Positions 26,206 to 38,200 of a DNA stretch of 64,000 nt are shown in pieces. Origin of the DNA: Leptasterias polaris (lineage: Eukaryota; Echinodermata; Asteroidea; Forcipulatida; Asteriidae). Location: NCBI GenBank assembly GCA_037783415.1, contig JAZGTN010000096.1, positions 1,178,001 to 1,242,000 on the forward strand, read 5' to 3'. The number at the start of each line of letters is the position of its first letter. Within the stretch, counting starts at the first letter, position 1. The position numbers and the translations under genes were made by a program. The notes under the pieces were generated by a model that saw only the letters and a list, made by a program, of their open reading frames with translations, made no database searches and was not told where the DNA came from.

Positions 26206-29200
26206 GCAGCAGCAGCAGCACAACAACAACAACATCAGCAACAACAACAACAACAAATGTGTATAATCGAGCAACAAATATAATTCATTAGTAATATCAT
26301 GCCAAGATTGGCCGATAAAACAAAATGGCGCACTCTGTGTCCAATGGTGTATACATACCACGTTCATATGTTTGGTACACAACACATCGATTAAGGCTTT
26401 TTCATCAGTTCCCATGCCCTATACATAAAAAAGGTATCAATATATCCACGTAATAATTAGAGGAACAATGTCCATGAATTGTTAACCAGAAATTGTTAAG
26501 TATTTGGACTATTACAAATAGGAAACATTTGGAGAACTGTACAAATCGCAATTGGAGAACTGTTAGTAGCATTTTGAGAATTGTAAATCGCATTTGGAGA
26601 ACTGTGAATCTCATTTAAAAAAATGTGAATCACATTTGGGGAACTGTGAATCGCATTTGAACTACTGTGAATTGCGTTTGGACAAATGTGAATCGCATTT
26701 GGAGAATTGTTAATCGCATTTAAACAACTGCGAATCGCATTTGAACTACTGTGAATCGCATTTGCAGAATTGTGAATCGCATTTGAACAGCTGTGAATCG
26801 CATTTGAACAACTGTGAATCGCATTTGGAGAACTGTGAATCGCATTTGAACAACTGCAAATCGCATTTGGAGAATTGAGAGAATCACATTTGAACAGCTG
26901 TGAATCGCATTTGAACAACTGGGTGAATCGCATTTGCTGCATTTGGTGAACTGTGAGTCAATGTGTTTGTGTGTTTGTGTTAACGCACTTCTGCTGAGCA
27001 TGATTTTTCACAGCTAAGCAGCTCTATCAAAAAGTGTTTACCCTCATAGCTTTGTCCATGATGACAGCTTGGTACTCAATATTGCTGTACAGCAAAGCAA
27101 TCACTACGTCTTTAAACTTTCCAGCAGATAGTTTGGCTTTGACGTCATCCATCAGTTCCTGTGAAAAGTTTTTAAAAATACGACACAAAACAACAACAAT
27201 AACAACGACAACAAAGACAAACACACACAAACAGGGTGTTATTATGACAAAACAATAGGGCGATTCCGTGCTTATAGATGTTACGCTAAAGGTTTTGAGA
27301 TAACTATGGTTGTCTTGCACTGTTTGGTTTGGGTAAATCTGTCTGCATTACACCCAAACCAAACGGTGTATACTCAAAATGGTGTTCGCAATTTAATTTT
27401 AAAAAAGGCTTATGGGATTTTAAAAGATAGTTGCCACGACGAAAGAATCATTTTTTTACAAATTTTAAATTGTTTTGCTGTGCCTTTTCGTCATTTTGTG
27501 AGACAAACTGCGTAAAAACACTTTCCAGTAGACGCCATCTTTACCGGCAACTTGGGTTTTGACTTTGAGCTGCGTCAAGCTTTCGAATTTTGGTACTCAG
27601 CCAAATGGTTCACTGACAAATCATGCAAGGACTTTGAAAAAACGCCCGTGTGCCACTAGCGGTAATTAACGCAAAATGCATACTTGTGCGTTTAAAGAAT
27701 TATCCACTTGCCCGTTAAGGCTGCCGATTTTACACCATTGATCTCTGTCATATTGATAACAAATATAATATAGGCCTAGATCAAAGCTTTACACTGTGCG
27801 ACGTCAAGTGGGAACTATCTATTATGTAGGCTACTGTACTGTGCAAAAACCTCATCCGGAATAGACTCGCATATCATGTCCCGGGTGTGGCTCTTGCTTC
27901 CAATTATTATTTTTTCATTCGCCCAGATTCGGCTGCGAATCCGCTCTGAATCTGGCTCCGGCTTACACTTTGGGTTGTGTTTTAGCCATCAGCACGGATT
28001 CGGCTATGGCTCGGAATCCAGCTTAGGTTCCGGGTTTGGTTTTTGGCATCAGTGTGGACCCATCTCCAGCTCTTGTTTTGGCTCTGGCTCCCGTATCACA
28101 TTTTGCTCCTCCCGGATCCGACTTCTGCCCGAAGGCATGTTGACGGATGCGCGGACCGAGTTAAATGAATGGAAAATGAGTCAGGGCCTATCACGTGAAT
28201 TGTTTAGGATCGATTGTGAGTTCACTTGTAACCCTTGATTTGTTTACTAAGATCAGGGGGCAACACCCAACAATAAACCCTCATCGACAACAGTTACAGC
28301 TTAAGAGCTGTTTATCACAATGTTTTCTGGACACTAGGACTTAACAAACATTACATTTTACTCACTCGACCGGTAGCTGCCTTGTAACCTTCTCTGATCT
28401 CTTGGCGTTGCTGGTTGATACGGCAAGGTAGCATATCAATCAGCACTTTCTCCAGATTAGCTGGACCTGTAAATTAAACAAATCCAGTTCTTAATACTAA
28501 AAATGGCCCCAAAACAAACAAGCATCAACTAGAACAAAGGTATTTGTACTAGGGCCTACATTATATAAGTTTGTTAACTTAAAAGACTATTTTATCCTCT
28601 CGTATTATAGTTTTGTTAACTCGAAAAAACATTTCTGTCCCTTATAACAAAGATATTTTTGTTAATTCGAAATACTATTTCGTACACCTAGAGTATACGC
28701 TTTGGAAGATTTATCAAGCATAACATACCACACAAAGCTTTCTGCAGTGTTGACACATCGACTTGCATGTCGAATGGATCCATTGGATTGATGGTTCCCT
28801 AAACACAATATTAAAAATAGACAAATAATGGTTTTAACATAACAAAATGTCTACGGCAAACGGAGTTCACAAGAGGGGGGGGGGGGGGGGGGGGGTTAGA
28901 AGAGTATAACAAATATATAATAAAAATAATAATAGACCTAATCATAACAATAATATTAATAACAAACTAGACATTCAGTTTTTGTTAATTACAAAAACAA
29001 GGTGTTCGTGGTGAGTGATTGAACGAATTGGTGACGAAATCAATCAAATGTCTGGCTCAGGAGTTATAAGTATTTCAAACAATAAACATCAACTTCCGGT
29101 ATGAACCAGAAGTTAAGTTGAATAGGGGTCACATTTTGTGTAGCGCTTGTTGAAATTTTGAAGACCTTTCTGATGACATAGAGATTGTAAAATAAACAGT

Positions 29201-32200
29201 TTCAACTTCCGGTTGGAACCGGAAGGCAATGTCAAATGAGGTCACACTTGGTAGCGTTGGTGAAGTCTTCGGAGTCACTTCTGATGAAGTAATAGATGAT
29301 AAAAATCAAATATGTGGTTCATGATTTATTATTTTTGAAACATTAAATATCAACTTCCGACTTTAACCAAAGTCAAGGTTAAACGGGGTCACATATTGTG
29401 TAGGATGTGATAAGTCTAAGACCTTTCAGATACTGTATAGATTGTAAAAATCCAATGTGTGGTTAAGAAGTTTTGATTTTTTCAAATATAAAGTTTAAAC
29501 TTCCGGTTTGAACCGGAAGTCAATGTCAAATGAGGTCACACATTTTAGCGTTTGTAAGGTTTTGAAAGCCTTATCTGACGACGTACAGATAATAAACAAC
29601 CAATGTCTGGTTCAGGACTTATGATTTTTTCAAATATTAAATTTCATCTTTTCCTGTTTGAACCGGAAGTCAAGGTCAAATGGGGTTAATTTTGTTGTAT
29701 AGTTTCTTAAGTTGTTACCATAGAGTTATATATAAGAACTAGAGGGCGCACTGGCCTCGTTACGTGACTCGTCTCGCGGGTGGTGCGGCCATGTTTCACG
29801 TACTACTATAGTCTTGATTGGCGAAGTTCATTTTGTTTAACGTAGTGCGATATCGCAACACGAATTACTGGAGAAGAGATATCTGTATCACACGAACATC
29901 TGGATCTGGTTTTGATCCAGATTTATAGACTTGCCCAGTCCTTCTGAGTCAGCCCGACCAAACAGTCAATGTAGCGCCCTCTACCGGTGGCTAAAACAAA
30001 AAACAGCGTCGCCAATCAAGACTAGTACTACTACTACTTTACTAGCTATGCAAAACAACAACATGAATACACCGAGCGCGCGTTGCGTGTATTTACCATA
30101 CACACATCGTGTACTTCGTACTCAATGTTGCCCTCGACAAAATGGCGTATAAATTGAAAAATTCAAATGTGTGGTTCAGAAGTTAATTTTTTTTGAAATG
30201 TTTTATTTCAACTGCCGGTTTGAACCAGAAGCCAATGTAAAACTGGTTTCATTTTGTGTAGAAGGTGTTCAGATCATAAAAACCTTTCATATGATGTATG
30301 TAAATCCAATGTGTGGTTCAGGAGTAAAGAGTTTTTTCCAATATTAGATGGATTATCTGTAGGTGGGCAATATATCTTGTAACATCCAATGATGTATCCA
30401 AATCAAGCGTGTTCGGTTACTGGCTGCAGCGATATTGTTGACAAGTACAACCTTTCACCCGAAGCCACTACTAAAAGCCATCAAGTTGGACACGACTTGG
30501 CAGACTTCTTATATTTATTTTTTTAATTATTTATTATTGATATCCAACAGCGGATAGCCGCCACTTACAGGTATCATTAAAAACTATGTATAAATATATA
30601 TATATATAAAATAGACAAAAATAGTACACCGAAACCCACATTAAACAGACTGTGGCACACCAACAAGTACACAAACACACAAAACGAACATTAAAACAAA
30701 TACATGTAAGTAAGAAATACACAAACAGAACAACACCCGAAACCCCAACCTACAACAAAAAAACAACCAAAAACAAACAAACAAACAAACAAACAAACAA
30801 ACAAACAAACAAACAACGCAACAAACAAACAAAAAACAAACAAACAAACAACAAACAAACACTAAACACCAACAACAACATACATGCCAACACCACAACA
30901 AACAAACAGACAAACACCCCGACAAACAAACAAACAAACAAACACCCCCACAAACACACCAACAAACAACAAACACCCCAACAAACAAACAAACACCTCA
31001 ACAAACAGACAAATTAAAAATTAAATTTAAAAAATAATACTGACCAAAATGTTAAAAAGGAGACAAATCCATCAATTAAAAACACTAAGATTATCAAAGC
31101 AATTTGATGAAGTTACAACTGACCAGCAGCTGCACAGGAGATGTTCACAGTTTAAAAATATTATTTAGCAAATTTAATTAGCTGTCTGCGAAAACAGTTT
31201 AATGTTTTAGCCCCAAACACATCGCATGATTCATGAAGCTGGTTGTATGAAGATGAAACTCTGGAAACAAACCCTTTTTTTGTAACATCAACTCGGCTCA
31301 TGGGAACATGCATTATGTGCTTGGAAGCTGATCTAGTACGTCGTTCTGGAACATGAAAACTGAAAGGATTAGCAGTGGTTAAATTATACTTGCTGTGGAT
31401 ATGTTTCTAGAGGAACAAGCAATCGTTAACTGTTCTCCTCTGGGCAAGAGTTGGTAAGCTAAATAATTTACACATTTCCAAATAAGTGACATCACCTTGA
31501 TTGTTGTTGTGAAGAACTTTGTACATACAAAACATGTAACGCCTTTGTAGTCTTTCTAGTCGGTCAGATTGTGATTGAGAAATTGAGTTAAAAACAAAAG
31601 TACAATACTCCAGTCGAGGTCTAATAAGAGAACAATACAAGGTTCGAAGTACACGTTCATTTTTACAGCATCTGAAGTTTCGCCACACTAAACCAATCAT
31701 GCGATTAACTTTCTTCACTACATGAGTAACATGGTTAACAAAATTCAGTTTGCTATCTATAAAAATACCAAGATCTTTCTGTGTGGAAACACGGTTTAAA
31801 ATACAATCAGAAAGCATGTAATAATAAACAAACAGGGCTTCTTTTTTAGTGTCACACTCATTACAGAACATTTCTTTAAAGGGTGTGTACAACATTGGTA
31901 ATTGCCAAAGACCTGTATCCAAACTTGATGTTACCCAATATATACATGAAAAAACAAACCAGTGAAAGTTTAAGCTAAATCGGTCTTCGGAGTCATGAGA
32001 AAACAGTGAAAACCCCCCTTATGTGTTTTAACTTCTTTTCAAACATCGGAATTTATCCTGCAGGATAAAGACTATTATTTTACTCATTTCCTAAAAACTA
32101 TGGCATTTCAAGCAAAACTATTTCAAGGGAAGTTTTCCACCATGACCGTCTTTGTACCATGTAAGTTATGTGCAAATCTGTGAACATTTATATTTTCATT

Positions 32201-35200
32201 CTTACCAATGTTGTACACACCCTTTAAGTTAAGTTGCAATTTCCAGGTTGCACACCAGGAATGTATTTTATCTAAATCATACTGTAAAGACGCACAATCA
32301 GAATCATTAAAAACCTGACGGAAAACCTTCATATCATCTGCAAATAGTAAAGATCTGTTCGTGAGACATGATGGCATATCATTTATGAACAATGTAAATA
32401 AGACCGGACCAAGTACAGAACCTTGAGGTACACCTGAAGAAACTGGATACCAGTTAGAGCATTCCCCATCAACAACTACTCGATGTTCCCTTCCACCTAA
32501 ATAATTACGCAGTAGACTTAGTAATTGGGGATGTATGTGATATGAAGCAAGTTTGTGAATAAGAAGGTTATGATCAACCCGATCAAAAGCTTTCGAAAAG
32601 TAAGTGTACATGATGTCCAGCTGCCCCCTCCGATCAACTGCAGAATAAGCTTCCTGTAATAAATGCAGTAAGATTGGTGGTGCAATCCCTTCCAGGTACA
32701 AATCCATGCTGATGTTCAGAGATAGCAGGCTGGACATGACGTACAAGTTGTGTACACAAGACCCCCCAAACACGTTAGAAACAAGTGGTAACAAAGATAC
32801 TGGTCTATAATTTGCTACATTCTGTTTTTACCGGATTTGTGAATAGCTACAATGTTAGCAAGTTTCCAACATGCAGGAAACTGACCTTCACGTAGAAATC
32901 TTTTGAAAAGATAAGACATTGGGCTACACATGATAGTTGCAAATGACTTCAAAATGAAGCCAGGTAGGTTGTCTGGGACACAAGCTTTATAAGTGTCTAT
33001 GCCCATAAGTTCACGCTCTATGGCAGTGCTGTCTATGTAAATGGGTGGCATAGAGTCCAAATTCGCTGGTTGAGTGTCTGGTAGGATGTCATTATCCTGG
33101 GAAGATGTGAGGTAGACGCTTTGAAAATGTTCCATCAAAAATGCTGCTTTACTGACGGAGTTGTCTGCATGCCTCAATGAGGGCGCTGTTTGAACAGTTG
33201 ATATTAACCCTTTCAGTACCGCCGTGCCATAGCGGCTCAAAAAAACATCCCACTTGGTGACCACTGAGGCATTATGGCACGTAATTTTTTCCACTGTAAT
33301 TGACCATTGAGCCTGGCTGGCTCACAGGTGTATTGTAAGTTATAAAAATGTAAATAGCGCCCTCAATCGCCCCGTGCGTGCATCACCCCGGCAACAAGCT
33401 GCCCGCGTGTGCCCTGAAGCGTCGCAAGTTTTAAAATTTAAGCGGGATCGTTAAGCGTCCCCCCCACGCATTCTCGAGTAAGAGATCATTCTGACAGCAT
33501 GGCCGATGAAAATGAAAAAAATTTGGAAGAAATTTTTGCAGACAGTGGTTCAGAAATGTCATCTGACGAGGATTCGCCACTTGATGACTCGGAGACAGAA
33601 GACAGTGAGGATACAGAGCCGAGGGCCTCGACATCAACAGCAACATTAACCTCTTCTAAGAAGGGTAAGAAGACCAAGAAGAAGCCGAATTTCAGGTGTG
33701 GATGGCGTGAAGCCAACTCTTACACACGGCGACCGCCTGTTAAATTTACAGCAAACACCGGGGCTACAGAAGACTTCAGTTCGTTCTCCCCCATACAAAT
33801 CTTCAAACTGTACTTTTGTGAAGCAGTGTGGCAGATTATGGTACTAGAGACTAATCGTTATGCTGAACAAATATTGGGAGCGGGGGCAGAAAATAAGCGT
33901 GCTTGGAGACCAACTAATGTACCTGAAATGATGGCATTCGTGGCCCTACTTCTTTGCATGGGAATCAACAAAAGGCCTCGTTACTCCATGCATTGGTCCA
34001 GGTCTGAAATTCTACGAAGTCCCCTGTACTCAGCAACCATGGCTCGTAACCGATTTACTGCAATCCTAAGATTTGTTCACCTCGCCAATAACAGAGATGT
34101 GAAGAAACGTGACTGTGTTGTATGCAGTTCGACCTCTAATCGGAAACAAACTCGCATGATTTGTAAGCAGTGTATCAAGCCAATGATTGAATTGTTTGAA
34201 AGTACAAGTATAGCACTTTGGCTATATATAATGTTATTTAATGCGAGTTCCTTCTTTGTCATTAAATGTGGTAACAAATAATTGTTTGGATTAAAACCTT
34301 CTGTTTATTTTTGGTTTCATAAACCAATGTTATAATAATCAAAATGGCCGCCTTTTAAAAGCAACTGAACCACCATTTTTGTATTTGCTCTCATTGGGTT
34401 CCTTCATCCTGAAAACATGGCAATTTTATTTTTTATCTGTGAGGCTCGTAGACGGAGATACGGGCCAAAACCGAATTGATTGGCGGACATTTTGAAATGG
34501 GCAATATTTAAGTTTATTTTATTTCAGTTCCTTCTTTGTCATTAAATGTTGAAAAAAAAAATAGTTTTGATTTTAGCAGTAATTTATTTCTAAGTCATAT
34601 TGTGCGTAATCCAAACTCTCTTGTTTATATTTAATGTCCAATCCTAGGAGCGGGTTGGGGGGGGGGGGGGGGTGCTTCAAAAGAAATTTATTCAAACCTT
34701 CTGTTTATTTGAGGATTCATAATTTGCCAAAATTCGAAATGGCCGCCTTAACCAATTGATCAACTATTTCATCCTGAAAACATGGGTATAGTCACCAACC
34801 CCCAGTATCTGTGAGGCTCAACCAACTTTTTTTTTTGTGGCGGGTTGGGGGGGAGGATGGTATTTCGAAAGTAATTTCTTAAAACCTTATGTTTATTTAA
34901 CGTTTCAGAAATAATTTTCATGCAGATTGGTATGAACAGACAAATGTTTATATTTCACATTTAAACTACTCAATTGTGTATTTAGTGGTCATAATACCAT
35001 ACCTCAAATATATGTTAAAGGCAATGATTTAGTCCAAGGCAATATGCCAAAGGAAACAGTAATTTAATTGCTTGCTTGTACAACTTGCATTATGTTACTA
35101 GGACCTAGGCTAACCCCAATCTGCCTTGTGAGGGCGCTGTAACCTAAAACTTTCCTAAATAGTGTTGGTCACCAGGTAGCCATGTCAAGGAAATTTCTCT

Positions 35201-38200
35201 GGTCACCATTGCACTAGTAGCAAATATGTGTTGGTACTGAAATGGTTAAGGGGGTTCAGAGACTAACGTGATGTGATCCAGAAAAATGAGCCCAATAAAT
35301 AATGTGAAAGCGAATTGAGAAACAGGCTAAAATAGTGCATTTTGTTTTTGAGATTTTGTTGTTTTAAATATAAATTCATACATTTATCATATGTTAAGTT
35401 GTCAAATGTGAATAGAACATTAAAAAGGAATTAGGTGTTCTGAAGCAATCCCAATCTCGTTTTTGTTGCAAAAAAAAGTGGCAAAACGGGACGGGCCGTG
35501 AATATGTAAAAAAAAAAAACAGCTCTATGAAAAAAACGTGTCATTGAGTTCAAACCCAGTCGTATCACGAGATTGGAAAATGAATAGGGACTCATAAGGG
35601 GACAATGATCCTGTATAAATAAGAATATTCATAAGAAGGTTCCGCGTTGAATCTGGTAAACAAACCCTTCTTGTAGCGATGAGACAACTTTCGCGCATCG
35701 CGGTTGACCAATTGGGATCACGAACCATATCAGGCGATATAAACACGTGATCTCACTGTGTTGCGCAGATGCCGATGTCCTAGGAAAATCTGTCCCAGGA
35801 GATTCTGTCCCCGTATGGGAAATTAACATCGGCTGAAGGGGGTTGATTCAAAACGGCGTTATCTCAGAAGAAGTTTGTACATATTTTCGCCAAAAGGGGC
35901 GGGGGCGGGGGGGGGGAATCTCATGCCACAGCGGCCTCAACATAGGTCCAATCAAGTGATGGAATTGCTGCAGCTCTTATAAATTCGTGTGACCATACAT
36001 TTTGCAGCAAATGAGGTACTTATGGTGGCCCTGAAGGGACATCGCACATCGCAAATATCTTTGCAAATATTTGCGATGTCGTAAATATCTTTGCAAATAT
36101 CTTTGCAAAGATATTTGCGACATCGCAAATATTTGCAAAGATATTTGCGATGTGCGATGTCCCTTCAGGGCCACCATAGGTACTTGACTAGTTAAGCAAT
36201 TTATTTCAAGACTATTCTGAGTGTGATGAAGAGGATGACATCAATGATAAAGAAGTGGATTCTTGTCGGGAACCAAGACCGATTCACTCGGTTGATGGTG
36301 ATGTTGATGGTGATGTCAATGGTCCATTGTAATCGTAAATGTACATGCAGCGCTCTACCAGCACCACTGTCATGACGATTTCGAGGACATTGCCATCAAC
36401 GATTATGCAGAATTATAAGTACAAACAGTTTGATATGGTGTTCCATATGTGCCACTCCTTTCCGTCGCCTTTTCCATCGTGGGTCCACGTGACTACCAGG
36501 TGACTATCACATGACTCCGAAGGAAATTCGACCTTTGGGAGGCATACCGCAGTTGCCAAAATGTATACGTTGCTTCATCCACAGTCGAGACCAGATAACT
36601 ACGATAATATCCTTTTTCGGTTCCATTCTTGATTTACTAAGCAAAGCCTGTACATAGACAGTATGGTTGAGGTATCCAATCATTTTTCTTTGCCAACAAA
36701 TCATCACATGGTCATCATGTGACGGTCACGTGGCCGATTCAGAAAAAAAATGCGTCTGAAAAATTGAAAAGGCGACGGACAAAATTGAAAAGGCGACGGA
36801 CAAAATTGAAAAGGCGACGGACAAAATTGAAAAGGCGACGGACAAAATTGAAAAGGCGACGGAAAGGAGTGGCACATATGGAACACCATAGTTTGATTAC
36901 CTGTCCTTATAAAGATACGTGTATGTCTACAATTTAAGAGCAACACAATTTTCTCAACTCGTTGCTCGGGAATTTATGTATGGCTCCCATTTCGCAATGA
37001 AAGAAAATAGTATGCTCAATATACAACTCAAACTTCAGATCCCCTGTTCTCAGTTTAATTCTCTTACACCTTAAAGCAAAGATTATGCTCTTTTGAAAAA
37101 ATATAAACAATCAAACAAAACAAAACAAAACAAAACGCACCCTCCCCGTAGAAAATGACTAGGGTCGACAAAGGACTATAATTTTGCTTGATCGCACCAC
37201 AAAATGTATAGTTAAAAACCTCTATATCAAATGAACATGAGGTATAGTCACATTTAAGAAATGATAGGACGAAGTTAGTTGAGATCGAGGCATGAATATC
37301 AATGCTCCGTGGCACGGGCTAAACAATGTACAACTTTATGTTCTTTTTATACAGACTGGAATGTACAATTACTTCAGTGACGATAAATGACTGAATGAAG
37401 AAGATGCCCTTTAGTGGTTGGCTTATCTACTTTTTTCTATACTTGATTACAATCAGAATATAAGAAAAAAATTGACCTGGAAAATAATTGATAATCGATA
37501 ACAAGCCGTTAGGTATTTTAACTGTTTGCTGCTTTTTATTTTCTACACTGTAAAAACGGCGTTTAGAATCTAAACACATTTCTAAACGCCTCGCTTGTAC
37601 CCACTTTTTTCACACGTTTAGCCCTCAACATGTTTAGATTTGGCGTTTCTGATGACATGTTTACCCCGAGACACATTTAGCCTGTGATACGTTTAGATTG
37701 AATGTGTTTAGGGTTCATAGTGAGTGCTAAACATGTTTAGAATCCAACACGTTTCAGAGAATAAGCTTAATTTTTAAACACCTGAAGAAAAGAAAAGAGA
37801 AATGTTGCAACATTCGCCTGCCTGCTTACTGAAACATAACGCTCAAGCTACGCTCGGCATGAGAATCGATAAATCATCATCATCTCAACGGTCATCATGG
37901 AGATGATTTGAGGAGCAATGATGCCATAATTTCAGTCATACTGAAAACGGTCATTTTGAAGTCTCAGAATCCGTTCCAATTATATACATTTTGGGCTTTA
38001 CTTTCTACCCATGGTGTGAATCTTTGAAGTGCTGGCCAATATGATACAAAAAAATTTGCTTCAATTGAATTACACACATTAAAGTGTAAACTACTGCGCA
38101 GAAAAGGCTGTTATACCTACAATGGTTTTGAATAAACACCGAGATCTATATTTGTGCATATTTAATGAAACCCCGCCCATTTCATTCTAAACAAACTGAT

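Noticed and set aside
26158..26415. Open frame joining an annexin segment to a poly-cysteine tail
   Set aside because: It is annexin 2 exon 5 read through its donor site into the CAA/CAG microsatellite.
26496..27001. Two long frames with seven-residue repeats
   Set aside because: They come from a 21-bp minisatellite between annexin 2 exons and have no start or splice support.
27876..28238. 120-residue plus-strand frame rich in Ser, Gly and Phe
   Set aside because: Translated GGCTCC/GGATTC low-complexity DNA in an intron of annexin 2, with no domain.
30641..31017. Frames of about 120 residues on both strands (TNKQ and CLFV repeats)
   Set aside because: Simple (CAAA)n microsatellite.
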